The translations under genes were made by a program, and so were the position numbers. 64,000 nt of DNA. It comes from Callaeas wilsoni. Its lineage: Eukaryota > Chordata > Aves > Passeriformes > Callaeidae. Position 1 is the stretch's first letter. Each line of letters opens with the position of its first letter. The stretch is taken from contig VWPU01014840.1 in assembly GCA_013398955.1 (NCBI GenBank), positions 1 through 64,000 of the forward strand, given 5' to 3'. The notes below the pieces were generated by a model. It saw only the letters and a program-made list of their open reading frames with translations. It ran no database searches and was not told where the DNA came from. This document shows positions 46,501 through 61,500 of the stretch, piece after piece.

Positions 46501-49500
46501 ATCAGCAGAAACATAACGTTGTTAAAATTACACACAACATAAATTAGTAGGCATATAGTTCATGAGTTTATAGAAAATTCCACAAGTTTACCTAGCTGTG
46601 CCAACATGATGGGGTTTTTAAAAATAGCGATGATTCCTGATTAGGGGACATTAGCCACATCAATAATAAGCAAGCACAACAGAACTGAAGTACAAACTGT
46701 CCACAAAGGAGTTGATTTCATATAACAGTAGGACAAAATAATGACATAAAGTTAGTATTAGTTTAAGGTATCCAACACATGAAAAGTCTAGAAAAAAATA
46801 ACAATGAAATTGGAAAAGAAAAATGTTCCCATTAATCAGACCCACTGTATAACTCAAACTAAACTGTGAAACTACCAGGGAACTTCACATGCCCCCAATC
46901 AAGCTCTAAGTTACTACATATACACCACAAGAGATGAGAGATCTGTGGTCAGAGATCACAGTGAGACCTAAGACTAGGCAGATAATAAAATAATTCTATA
47001 TGGTTTATGGGATGGCTCTCTTGAAATACTCTCCTTCACACACTGAATTAGAAACACTGTTAAACTAAGGCACACTGTAGATGCAAATCGCTGTGTCTCT
47101 AAAAAAAACTCAAAAACTTTCACAAGAAAACGAAACGAGAAATCCAAACGTGATCAGTAAATCCCTTCTAAATATTATCCCTTTAATCACCTTCCCAGGA
47201 GTAGAAGTAGGAATTACCTATTAAGAGTTAACATCGTCTTTCTGAACTCTTCAACTTCATTTTGGCTTTTTGTAAGCTCAGATTTATGAGCACTTAATCT
47301 ATCCTTAAGTTGTTGCTGCTCCTCCAAAAGTTCATTCACTTTTTTTAGAAGCTTTTCCTCATCCTGCATAGAAATATTTAAATTTTTAACCTCCCACCAA
47401 GAATCTAGATCTGGAACCTCTACTACACAGAAAGGAGGAGTTAAAGTTTAAACCTGTTACATTCAAATGTGTTACAGCATAAGATCGGAAAGGCACTGGG
47501 GAAGGGGGGTTTCCCCCACTTCATGGCAGTTGTATACATTTCACTTTTTGTTTTTTGTTCAAAGTGCATTTTTTCTCCTTTCCTTTTCTGTGAACAAGCA
47601 CAGTTTAACAAGCACCATCAGCACAATACAGGATAAAGAACACTGTGACGGAGGAACCCATACATATTACTTCAACTGAAAATCTACATTGGTTTCATAG
47701 CATTATTTTAAATGTATTAGTGGCTGTAAAGTAGCTTCAAGATGTAAAGCACCAGAGTTGCTTGCTCTTACTCATAAAATCTTCAGCTGAATCTGAGCCA
47801 CATGCTGCTGGTTTTATCTGTAGTTGTATGTTGCCTTTTCATATCAATTGAACACATTAACTGAACAAAATATAAAATAATACTGTACCAACAGTAATCC
47901 AAAACTTAGTTTTTAGTAAGCTTATTTTTAATAATAAATAAGCATCCAAATACGGCAGATTATTCCAAGGTTAAAATGCAATATGCATCTGTAATTGCTT
48001 AGAAAAATGCAAAGTCAACACTGAATTAACTCCTTGAAAAATTAATCCACAGCATCAACTACATTTATTCAAAATTGGAACTGAGGAAAGAATGCATTGA
48101 ATTACAGAGACAGAGAAACTGATTTGAGTTACCTTCTGTAGCTTGATAATCTCAGCTTCATCTTTATGAACTACCTCCCTTAACTTGTTGACTGAGTTTG
48201 TTAATTTTTGTAGATGATCACGATTATACTCCAGCTGAATGTTCAGTCGTGTCCTCTGATTTTCAAACTCCAGTCTAGTCAAAGTATAGGATTTAAAACT
48301 AGTTCTTAAAAAGCAGGCTAGTAACTGTGATTGGACTCTATTTATATACCATTACTGTATCTTCTATGTGAACACAAAAATCTGCATACATTGATTCTAC
48401 TACACCACATCTTGTGGATATATGGGAAATCACAAAGATATACTGGTATTAGTTTAAAAAATACAATATACAATATAGCCACATCAATATGGAAAGTGAC
48501 ACTTGAACTTCAACGATCAGTTCATTTTAACATTATCCTTCTAAGATACAAATCTGTGGTGCAGTGACACGTGTCTGTGAGAGAAACACTAGCTGAGGTT
48601 GCCTATGAAAAAATCAAGAGCCTGTTTTCCTTAAGAGTATGTTCCTATACCAAACACCTGCCTCTTACACCCAGTTTTCCTTAAGATTTTTCACACACAA
48701 GTGACCCTTCATGCTATTCTCAGTCTGGGATTGTGCCATTTTTCAATGTGGGTATTACAAATTATTCTTTATTTTTTTACAATAGCACTACCAAAATAGT
48801 AAGTGTTACCTTTCAAGTTTGTTGCAAGCTGTCACTGACTCTGTCTAACAAACCCAAACCATAGCGGTGATCTAACTAATCCTTGTCTAACTAATCTATA
48901 GCAGTGGCCTAACTAATCCTTATAGTGACAAAGAGAACCTTCTGCATTCTCCTAGGACTTTGTGTTATTTCCTGTGAGGGAGTTTCTCAAGTACCAGGGT
49001 GCCTAATCTAATACCAACCACTGATTTACATTTCAGTGACATATACCACCTTCTCTTATCGATCTCCTCTTGTTGTCTCAAATGTTCTTGTTCATACACA
49101 CGAATACTTTCTATACCAATTTCTTCACAGAATTCCCGGAAAACATCATCTTCAACCTTTTAAAACAGAGAAATGGAACAAAAAGTCATTATATTATTCT
49201 GCAAGTCACAGATGTAAAATATTCAATCACTTCATGCTACAGACTGGATTTTTAAGATACTTCAAGAAAACAGCTAACAACTACTGAGAAGTAATTTGTA
49301 CTTGAAACTTTCAAATAACACTTTCAGTCCAAATGCCAGACACAAGGCATATGTGCCTGTGATCTACCAAGTGTATCTCCAATCTAAGCTCTTCTTGACA
49401 GCACCTGTTCATTACGAAAACAAAAGTCATCACAGTGTAATCAGCTTCCCTGGTTTTGCCTGTTCCCAGACAGCTGAAGAAGAGAAAGCTGGACAGGACA

Positions 49501-52500
49501 CTAATCAGATACACCAGATTTCTTGGAGTTGTAGCTCAGCTCTTTATTTGAATACTTTCAAGACAGTGGTAAGTATTAATCGCTCCATGTGCTCCATTTA
49601 TAGAAAAGTCATAGCAAAAACTTTGCCATGGAATATCTCTTTTCCTAATTATACAGTAGATACTAACAAAATCATCAGCCAAAACCAATTGTTGAAATTT
49701 TAAGAAAAATTTAAGCAGGCAAATACTAGGTACAGTGTATATGACTGGACTGAAGGAAGGAATAGCAACAGCCTATTTAAAAGGAAACCCAATAGACTGA
49801 ACAAAATTTTAAGAGAACTCTACAGGTCAAAGCCTGGTATTGTTTATACTGTTTTAGGATTCAGGATTCATTTTTTTAGCCAGGTATTAAATACTACATC
49901 AAACCAAGTTATACTATCCAAGTTACACCACTCTTTGGAAACCAGTGATAGGTTCCAAATGACAGCCTCTATTTTTTTGGTTTTTTCAGATCAAGCAAAA
50001 GAAAAGTTCCTGTATCTGGAATTCTTACACGGTTAACCATCAACGACTGTCTCAGTGCTTGCAGATGACAGACATCTGCACTCCCTCATGCCTGCACCCC
50101 AAGCAAGACAGAACAGGCAGCAATTTTGGCTTGTTCTTATACGTAGAATTCCAGTCATGGATTAATCCCAGAGTGACTGATGAGAATGGGTCAGAAGCCA
50201 GGAACTAAATTACAAATGTATGATACAGCCTGAGTTTCTGCAGACAGTGGTGAGGAATCTCTCCTTCTCCAACAATATACATTTACACCAGCATCTAAGT
50301 CCTGGGCTGTGAATTTTCCAGATAAAATTGCAGTACCATTTTTCCGCAGCTTATACCAGATTTCTTTCTTTGACAAGAATAGGAACAAAGGCAGCTTCAG
50401 GACACGCGTAGAGATGAGGTACCTATTTCCCCAAGAGGTCAGTTACTGCCTACTCTAGCAGAACACAGCAGGAAACCCCCTCTTGGCATCACATTATGCT
50501 TTACAAACATTCCCTTCACTGAATGCCTTCAGTCTCTTCATGACAACCCTGCTCTGGGGACCACTGGAAGTTTAGCAAATGACAGGGAAACTGAGGGATG
50601 AGATGGCAGAAAACAGCTGAGAAACCTAAGTGGTGGATCATGTATCATAGAAAACTTTTCCTGTTGCTGATAAGAAGCAGACTGGAGCAGTTTCTAAATA
50701 CAAAAGCGGTTTAGTACTGTAACTGATAATGAATTTGGACAAGTGCAGATAGAACAAGATCTGCAAGTTCTCCATCACCTACACCTCAAAACAGACGGTG
50801 AGCAAAGAGCACTCAGTTATATCACAGGCTAGCTCCATCTTCCATGAACTGGACTTGAATACAGGCATACAACAGTTTTAAGAAAAACAACAAAATACCA
50901 AAACAAACCCCAAAAACCACAACACAAAAAAAACCCCAAAAGAACCTTCTTCCCACACAGCAAAGAAAAAACCAAACAACAAAATTGCAAAAAGAAAACC
51001 TCTACAGAAACAAACAAACTCCCCTAAACAGTGAAATAGGAATTTGCTGACAATCATCATGCACACCTCAGCCACTCTCCCAGGGTAATCAAAGCACAGA
51101 GAAAATCAAGCATAAATACCAGCTACTTCCCAAGAGAAAGGAACCTTCAGACCATGCTATTTTTCATCTACTTTCCTAGCAGACAGGCCATCCCCCAGAC
51201 ATGTCACCTGTAGAGTTCAGAGAGCCCTCTTGCAGCACTGAAGACTGTTTTCAGCTCTAGAAAGCTGTATATATTAAGTAAAGCTTCATCTGTATGAGAC
51301 GTAGATGGATTTGGTTGGTTGGATTTGTGTTTAGCACTTGACAGTCACAGAACGTTGACTCTTAAGGAAACTGATTTGCAAAGCTATTACACATACACTA
51401 ACATTCTTCTGCTCAGAGGTACTTTGGTAAGAAAGGTAGAGGATGTGGAGAGATTGCTGGAAAAGTATACAAGCCTTGTTGACAAAGCAGTTTACAAAGT
51501 TAAAAGCTTACCAGGTCTAAACATCAGTAAAACATAAGTTTCTGTAGCCTAACAGCATGAGCTCTCAAAGCTCTGACAGAAGGCATTACCTCGTTAATTT
51601 TTTTCTGAAATTCTTCTATTTTTTCTTTTCTTCGTCCTACTCCTTCATTCAGCATATCATGCTGAGCCTCAATATTTACCAGTTCACTTTCCAGTTTTGA
51701 TTTTTCCTAGATAGAAAGGAAAAAGATGGCAATTTTTCTTAATAGGAGGATGAACTTTCTAGAAATTAAGAGACAGCTCTGTTCCACGTTAACTGGTTTT
51801 TTTCTGATTAAAAACATTAAATATTTTCTTCTCAAATGCCACTTAACCACTATCATTGCCAATCTGCATGTAACAATTACAGTTTTAATGAGCAGAAAAG
51901 CAAACTAAGTACCACATAAAGCGCACTTTGACTTACAGACTTCTGAAGGCTACTAAATGATAAACCAAGATTACCAGAAGTCCAAGTTTTAAAACTACAA
52001 TAGAAAAAACCTCATGTAAAGTACTCTGCAATCTTGTTTTTTATATTTTATCAATTGCTCAGTTGTAACTGCTGTATGTAAAACTTTAACTGAATTTTAA
52101 GAACTGTGTAAGGAAGCAGCATTACTTGATCAGTAATGGCAGCTTAAAACAATACAATTATTAAACATGAAAATTATAAAGACTTGATATTATACCATGA
52201 AGAGATTAGCAAGACGTTTCTTTTTAATAATGTCTAATTCACTCTGTGAATATTTAAGTCGTGTCTGAGTTCCTTGGCACTGAGCACGCAATTGCTTCAA
52301 GTCAGCCTCCTTCCGTCTCATCTTCATTAAGTCCTGGGAAAGTGTTATGGTGAGAAAAAAAGGATTTTGAACAAAAGGTGAACTATTTGTAAATTATTTG
52401 TTTTTCAGTTTTTAAAGCTAGCCTCACTGACATAGGCCTCCTTGAAGGTAAAGGCTGACAGCACGGGTAATATTCAATATTAATACTGTAACAGATTTCT

Positions 52501-55500
52501 TTCTCCCAAGAAAGTATCCACTTGCAGATTACATTACAACTCCACCCCACTTAAAAAAAGCCGACACTAAAGGTAGGACAAATTGTTTTACACTGGCAGG
52601 TTTTGGCTCATGCAAACATTCCCATGTTGATACATCATACTGTCATTTCCACTACAAGTCTTCAGGTACTCTTAACTTTTTTGCTGGAGGGAGCTTGGAC
52701 CAACAGTGTTGTCCTGTATTTCTGCCTGCAGGCTGAGAACTGCAGCTAAGAACTGAGATGCAGAGTTCATTATTAACTAGAAGAGCATGAACAGCTATTA
52801 TGTCCTGTCTCTATCTTCTGTATGCAGCCCTCCCAGAGCTGAATAAAGTTAGATGCAGCATGACTTCTGCAGTTAAGTGCTTTTAAGAGACCTACCTTTA
52901 GCTCATTAATCAAGCTGTCTCTTCTTTCTTTCATTTTACTAATTTCTTTCTCATCCCAACATCTAGCTTTAAATCTTAAATCACTCGATCCTCCAGAAAT
53001 CACTCCAGATTTCAAAAATAAAGTTCCATCAAGAGCCACTGTCTGGAAGAAAGTAAGTTATACCCAAATAAATCTGAAAAAAACCCAGCCAAAATACCCC
53101 ATGCACTAGTGGCCAAGATATGGTAGTTAAACAACCACATTTGCGTTGGACTCATTCTTTTCTCTTCCAAACCTGCTAACATGAGACATTTGAAGAAAAG
53201 AGAAAGTCTGTTGTTTCTTAGCACTAATCACATTTTGGTATTACTACAACTGATGAGAAAATAAAATGAAATCATATAATTTCCTTGCATATAGCCACTT
53301 ATGTATACACTTGCACTTAAAATGTATAGAATAGACACCTTTTAAACTTGGCAGAACACACCAAGCAACATGGTAACAGAGAAAAGGCAAACAAACTTGT
53401 TTGTACAGTGAAAGTGTAAATTTTAGTAAAGAACATGGGTGCTTTTACAACTTTATTTCAAGTAAACATGACTTCACACTCACCTTCAACTTAAAGCTGT
53501 CTTAATCAGAATTTTAGAAGGTTTATTAAGTAAATAAAATACTGTCTGCTGCAATAGGAAGACTAAGAAGAAAGAACTGCAGGAAGTGACAGAGAAGCTT
53601 CTAATCCTTAATAAAATCCATATCTACAATCAAGAGATTCTGGCAGATATTTCAAAGAATTTTGAAAGCATTTCTTCAAAGAAAATCTTGCAAGATAAAG
53701 TCTGTATTTTTAAATCAGACAGTTTTAGAAGCAGGATTATCTCTCCTTCCTACTCCTCATCAGAAACCATAAGCAGACACTAACTATCCTTTCATTTGCC
53801 TCCTCCTTTTCCCAGGAAACATCTTCAACTTACTATCAAAGGAAAACAAAGATGTGAAGTATCTAATGATTTGTTTCTGTGGGATTAGACAGAATAGTAC
53901 CAACTCTGTGTTTATCTGCAATACTCCAGTATGTTTACAGAAGAATTATTTAATGGCATCAAAGACATAACTGTAATGAAAAAGGTACGTAACAAACTTC
54001 GGCTTCTTACTTTCAGCCTCACTGGTCCATCAAATGCAACGTGTTTTGCTTCCTTAACTGTTTCACAGATCAAGGCATTCCCACTCACAAACTGAATCAC
54101 TTTTTTCAGTGGAGCAAATTGTGTTTGTACAACATCCACCATCATTTTAACTCCTTTTATCTCCCTTAGCTTCTCATTAATTGGTTTAACCTGTAAAGCA
54201 AACAAGCAGTGTTTAGAATCCATGTTGTTACAGCAAAGCATGTCCAAATCTGAGTAGTCTGGGGACACGATGCACAGATCAACGCAACAGGGAGCTCAAT
54301 CACTGCAAGCCTAGAAACACATCTGGGGTTCATGTTCTCTGTACCCCATTGTCCTTCCATCTGTGTAACCTATTGTATTACTATTTATGATGGCAGTAAG
54401 ATACTATTGTATAACCTGTGCATGAAATCAAAGGACACCAACGCATGGGGAATAAACAAGAGAGTTCAAGATCTGCGTGCAGCTGCAGGGCTACCACTCT
54501 GCCCAGAGAAGCTGTGGCTGCCCCATTCCTGTAAGTCTTAAAGGCCAGGGGGTAGGAGCAACCTGGTCTAGTGGAAGGTGTCCCTGTCCATGGCACGGGG
54601 TGGAACTGGATGAGCTTTAAGATCCATTTGAAACCAAATCAGTCTGTGATTCTATGATTTTTGGGGTCAAAGAGACATGGTTGGTTAGTTCCTATAGCTG
54701 GAGCAGCACCATGGAAGGATACAGGCTTTTTGGGAAGGACAGGTGGGGTGGGGACGAGAAGGTGAAGTTGCCCTTTATGTGAGAGAACAGCTGGAATGCA
54801 TGGAGGTTTGCCTGGGGAAAGAAGATGAGCCATTTGGGAGCTCATAAGGACTGAGGGGCCTGGTAAAGGTGACATTGTGATCGGCTGCCAGATCAGGAAG
54901 GACAAATGGATGAGGCTTTCTACAGACAGCTGAAAGGACAACAAAAAAGGGCATAAGCAATCCATGTCGTTCCTGAGAATCACTGATGACCAATTCCTCG
55001 CTCAAATGACAGAGATGCCGGAAGGTGCGAACATGAGCTATGCTAGACCTCATACTCAAAAGGGAGAGGCTTGTAGGGGATGGGAGAGTCAAAAGCAGCC
55101 CTGGCTGCAGTAAGCATGACACAGAAGAGTTCAGCATCCTGAGAGTAGGCAGCAGGGCAAAAGGCAAGCTCATAGGCCTGGACTTTGGCCTCTTCATGGA
55201 ACAAGGCCTCCAGATGAAGACAGACCCAAGAATCCTGTTCAGTGGTCAAGGATCAGCTCCTCCAGTCTTAAGAGTGTTAACACACCAATGAGCAAGAAGT
55301 CAGGCAAAAATGCCAGGAGGATAAACAAGGAGCTCCTGGAAGAACTCAAATGCAAAAAGGAAACAAACAAAAGGAGGAAGCAGGAACAGGTAGTCTCAGA
55401 GGAATCCAGAAGCACTGTCTAAGCATGCAGGTATATGGCTAAAAAAGCCAAAGCTCAGGTGAAATCAAATCTGACAAGAGATGTTGAAGAAATGGCATCT

Positions 55501-58500
55501 GTAAATACACTTTTGGCACTGTAAATACACAGTGATAAAAGCGAAACTAAGGAAGATGTGAGCTTGCTACTGAATGAGGCAGGGGCCTTGGTGACACAGC
55601 ATATAGAATAGATTGAGGTACTGAATTCTTTTCATCTCAGTCTTTACTTGCAAGACTAGCCTCTGAGAATTCAGGGGGGAGCCCAGGGAGGAGTCTGGAA
55701 GAAGGAAGACATATTCTTGCAAGAAAAGGATCAGGCTAGGCAAACTTAAGCAAACTGGATGCACGTAAATGCATGGGCCCTGGAGTGATGCAGCCAGCAG
55801 AGCTGAAGAAGAAGCTGATGTCATTACAAGGCCACTTTCAGTGTGCCTTTGAATGATCACGGCAACTGAAAGAGGTGCCTAAGGATTAGGGGAAAACAAG
55901 TGTCACTCCTGTGTTCAAAAAGGGGCAAGAAGGAGGACCGAAGGAACTACAGGATGGTCAACCTCATGGTGATCTTGGAAAAGGCTTACAGCAACTTACC
56001 CTAGAAACCAGTTCCAGGCATATGAACACAAAATCTTGGAGAAGCAGTCAGCATGGATTCACCAAGTCAATCATGCATGATCAACAACAGCCTTACAGAA
56101 TAGAAATGACCGGCCTGGCAGACCAGGAGAGAACAGTGAATATTATCTACCTCGACTTCAGAGAGGCTTTTAACACTGCCTCCCCTAAGATCGTCATGGA
56201 GAAGCTGGTGAAATACAGTCTGGATGAACAGTGAGGTGAACTGAAAACTGTCTGAACAGACAAGCCCACAGGGTGGTGACTGGTAGCATAAAGTCCAGTT
56301 GGAGGCCAGTAGCTAGCCACATCAATACTGGGATCAATCCCGTTTAACATCTTCATTAATTATCTGGACGATGGGGAAGAATGTACCCTCAGTAATTTGC
56401 TGATGACAAAAAACTGGGAGGAATGGCTGATATGCCAGATGGTCATGCTGCCATCCAGAGGGACCTCAGCTGGCTGGCAAAGCGGGCCAACAGGAGCCTC
56501 ACGAAACTCACTTCCCAGGTCCTGTGCCTTAACACTTAAGTCGATTTTAGTTAAACTTAAATGAGCCAGTATCAAGACTTACAAGTGTATTAGCTTGCTG
56601 ATGACAGGAGAAAGAAAACCATACTTACATCAAGGTAGTCCAAAGCAAGAAAAGTTTCAGGTTCAGCTCGTTCTTGTTTCAGGAACCGAATGCAATCTCT
56701 TGCTGTTTTCTCAGTGGCAACAACAATAGCAGTCATGTATTTGCTGAATACCTTGGTAACAGCAAGCTGGTATTTTTTGTGAATAGGATGACACAGGTCA
56801 AGCAATCTTCCAAACTGAAGATTAAAATATAGACAAATATTAATATTTTTGATATCAAAAATATTCTTGCATACAAGATATATTTTCCTCTTACTTCTTC
56901 AGTATTACGCATCTACCAGCTGCACTCTCTCACAACAGCTGTACATCAGAAAAAACAGAAATCATAGCAGTCATCGATCCACCTTGCAAAGTATGCCTTC
57001 AGAATCTGAAGGGATCTCATTTTCTGGCTACGGTTACTAAGAATCTCTTTCATACACTTCTAGAAGCATGACAGAGTGACAAAGTTAGCCAAGCATTTTT
57101 TCTGGAGAGTAGGAAAGCATCTAACATGCAGTAAGATCTTAAAATGACAGTAACATCTTAAATAAATAGACTTGCTACCTGCAAAATGGCAGCAAGAGGT
57201 ACCATTCCAGTTTCAAACCAAAAATGAAGAAGCATGAAAAGACTAAAAACTACTTTTCTCGTACTGCATAGTCCAAATAATCAAGCCTCTTTTGCCATGT
57301 GTTGGAATAACACCTCCAGACAGAAAATTAAGTATAGTTCTTTGTTGTATATACTCACTAAAGTTTTTTCTTTTCCGTAATTATAGGCAGAGTTGAGCTT
57401 TTTCTAAATGATCAAACCTACTGATGCACATTCTGAACATTATTACCTGTAAATTCATGCAAAAACAATTTTCCTGCTTCTTGACATGTAGCTACTCATC
57501 CCTTCTTGCATATCTACAGTTTTATTCTTATCTAATTCAGTACCTGCAGTGCTCATCCATCATTATAATCATGTTTTAACAGAACAGAAGCTGTAAGATG
57601 GATGTAGGAACTGAACATTTAGAAGCAGTCTGCCTTTTCTGCCCATGAAATCCAGAACACCAACACAAAGATTTCCTTCAGTTCTGCCAGCAGACCAGAA
57701 GACAAAATGTGTCTTGACCCTTCAATCCTAAAACTGTGATTTAGGTTGTGTTCACTCCTCTGGAATTAGTACACCCAAGCATTAAGGAGCAGTTCAGAAA
57801 CAACTCTGTTGCCTCAGTATGCTGATGTTGGGAAAATTACTGCAGGAATAAGGGTAACTGAAGCAGGCAGTACTAAGCCTTCCTGTAACAGGATAGTTTA
57901 TGTAATGAATTTGACTTCTCATTTTTGTTAGAAGCCGTCCTATCTCTAAGTACTCTTAAATTTGCAGTTCCTACAGGAAAATCACAGAATATTCTCCAAC
58001 ACCAACCTTCCCTAAGCCAATAAGGCATCACCATCTGATCCACTTCTTTTCAAACCGGGATATAAAACAAAGAGTGAGCAAAAAGAGATAAGCCAAGCAA
58101 GTCTTTGATTTTTTGCACCACCTTGCTAACTTGGATGAAAAAATTCTGAAGAGCAGTTGAAAAGCAAATTTCTTACTCGCTGGAGAAAACAACAGGATCA
58201 GATGCTTGCCATATTCTGAGGAGGTTTTTGCAAAAGACCAAGAAGCAAAGAACAACTGAAAACATTTTACTTTTTATGTTCCAATGGCAACACTGGTAAA
58301 TTGAGTAAACATTTAAAACCATTAAAAAAAAAGATTGCCAGCTTGTACATCTCAAATGACTATGTGTATCAAAAGGGGCCGATTACAGTGAGTCATACTC
58401 AGAGGCCAACTATTTAATTCATTATATTTATTAAAACATTCCTATTTGAAATGGCTTTCAGTATTGGAGTATATCTTTTTAATGTCACTAAGAAGATGTA

Positions 58501-61500
58501 AAGATGCCTCATAAACCAGTTAATGTCTGCTGACAATTCAGAATCAACACACAAAACCCCTAATGGCATTACTGAAGTGTAATTTAAGGAAAATATGTAA
58601 AATTTGCTAACTTATAAGCAAAGACAGATCATTTGATAATATAAAAATTGTCTTTCAGAAGTAGTATTCATTCTGGATTAATGGTCTCATGGCTAAACTT
58701 CCCATTCATTTGTTCAAAATAATGAAGTCAAAAATATGTTTGAGGACAGAAGAAAACAAAACCAAATAAGGAAAAAATGAATTAAACACCACTAAATCAC
58801 ACAAGAGATCAAAACACAAGCAGTATTCCCTTTATTTTTGGAACCTGTGAAAAATAATGCCATTATATGCTCCAATTCTTCCAGTAATACTATTTCACCA
58901 AGTACACTCAAGCAAGAACAAAATTTAAAAGGATATTCCAGAATGTCCAATTTACTCCAGCTGCTTACTCAGTCTAATGCAGAACTTTTAAGTCTTAACT
59001 CTAAAATAAATCATTTAAATGAGGCCGTTCCATTACCACAGAATCCGGATATAGCCTTTTGAGACTTTCCAGGATCTCTGCTCTCATCTGCTCACGCCTT
59101 CCTTCGTGGTAATCAATTTTGGCATTCTGCAGCTCACCAACTATTTTGTTCAAATCTTCATTCACTTCGGCCATTCGTATCGTTGCATTCTCAATTTCCT
59201 TAGCCAGCACTTCCTCCTGCTGTTTTTTTTCTGCTAACAATCCACTTCGAACAGAAGCAAAAATAAAAAGTAATTCACAATTTTATTTTTACACGCTTTC
59301 AGTATAAATTAAAGTCATTTTGCAGTCAGCTAACTTCACAAGGAGGAAATATCAGGCAGAAGACAAGACCCAGGAGGCAAGAACCGAGTTGTGCTAATAC
59401 ACAACATAAATATTAATGCTTTCTAGAGCAGCACAACTAAAAAACTGTCCTGTTTTCTTGCTCAGAATTTGTCCAATAATAGCCCCATACCCATAGTAAC
59501 ATAACTTGTGAGAAATTAGAATTACAGAACTGATTCAAACAATTAATGGGTTAGTCATCATACTTCCTACTTTATTTTGACAGCTAAAGTAACTGAAATA
59601 TTAAGTAAGTAACATTACTAAGAATTCTAGTTCTTATTAAAATTTCAAAGAAAATAATTAGAAGGAATTAGAAACCTGCTATGTTTTGAAAATGATTAGT
59701 ACACAAGAAATCTAGTTAGCTTTTAATTTTTTACACATACGTGCATATTTTAGCATATTCTTCTAACTTCTCTATGCGTCTTTCATGCTCTTCTATCTGT
59801 CCCACAGTCTGTTTTATGGTTTCCTATGCCATCACAAATAAAATGTGTTAAAAACAAACCAGAGCAAAATGACAGTTTTATAACAAGATATACAGCTCTA
59901 CATTCAGAACAGGTACTGAGATAGATCTTTTCTTTATTGGTATTTCACAGTGAAGTAACAGCATCTCTTTTGCAACAGTAGGTGCCAAACTGCACCTCAG
60001 CAAATAATACAGGGAAATTATTTTACCAAGGCCATTACTGGATTTTCCATGTTCAGCTACAGTTTAGGGAAAGCCTCTTCAGCACAGAGAATCATGACAC
60101 CAACAAATACAAAACATTTTAAACAAAGAGCCAGGAAATTATAGGTCTTGTAACAGAAGAAGTGCTATTCTTGGCCCTACGTCAATAGCTTTTTCCAAAA
60201 AAGTTGACACAGTTTCCAAACTGACACAAAACGTTGTAGTAAAAAAACCCCGCCCGTGGTAAAACCAGAATTTTCAATTACTCAAATTTAATAAAAACAC
60301 ATTAACTGAAGCAAGTGAACAGGAAAAAAATACTGCTACCTACGCAGTTTATTAAGCCTTAATTTAACTCCTGAAATCCTCATGACCTTTTAAATACTTC
60401 TAGGAATAGACAGTTAGCCTCTTCATGCACCTACTTCAATGTTTGCATATTCGTATTTCATGCACTCTTCAGTATTCCTTATTCCTTTCTCAACACAATG
60501 GGACTTGCTCAGTTTAAGCAGCACAGGCAATAGAATTTATTTCACTTCTAGACACTAACTACATTTTCCTAACAGCTAGTAATTAAAAAAGAAATAGTAT
60601 TGTATGAAGAAAAAAGAGATGTACACATATTAGCTTAGCTATTATGGTAAGGGTAACTTTGTATCCTCATAAATACAGAGTAAAATACAGACTTTTCCAT
60701 AGAAGCAAGTTTATATGTATAAAAATTAGGTGTTTGGAATGCTATTGCTCATAAAGTCTCATATGATGCATTTTTAAGCTTTCTGAACAGGAGTCTCCCT
60801 CAACCTTGACTAAATACTGAAGAAATGCTGAGTCTCCCTCAACCTGTAACTAAATGCTGAAGAAATGCATGTTGCCTCTCTAACTTATTAGTAGGTGATA
60901 AAAATGCAAGTTTGCAGAGTTTAGAAAAAGAAAACAACCAGAAAACCCAAAACACCTAACAGGACAAGGTTTTCTAGCAAAAACCAGATTATCAGCTGAG
61001 CTTCTGCCCTTTTTACTTCTATCAGAAGCAAACATCAGGCATGGTAACCAACCCAGAGTGAAAAATGTACATTATTTTATTGTTACGTGTTTGGATCTGC
61101 AATAATAAAAGATATCAGAATCGAAGTGACTACAACTGTATTCACACAAAACAGCTGCCTCTGAAGTGCAAGAGAAGAGTGAACACTGAGTTTTTTCCAA
61201 CTATGTGTTCTCACACACAACTGACCTTAAAACCATCTCAGCAAAAAGGCAGCTATGATCAAAATACACCTCTGCAGGGTATGAGTGTTATACACATACA
61301 ACGGCAGTGGGACATCTCAGAAAGACTACACTTAGAAAACCAGAAACTGATGACAGTTAAGCCAATGTTCTGAGTAATTGTAAAATATCAGAGCCAAGCT
61401 TTCAAAACCAAATCTGCAGTGTGGGCCCGCGCAAACGATTTCCGAACAAATTTAGAGGCCATTTTGCTAAACCTGCTGCAACATGGAAACTGAGCTAACA

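Noticed and set aside
49296..49703. 135-codon plus-strand frame
   Set aside because: It lies inside an SMC1B intron, antisense, with no domain; length is within what chance allows in 64 kb.
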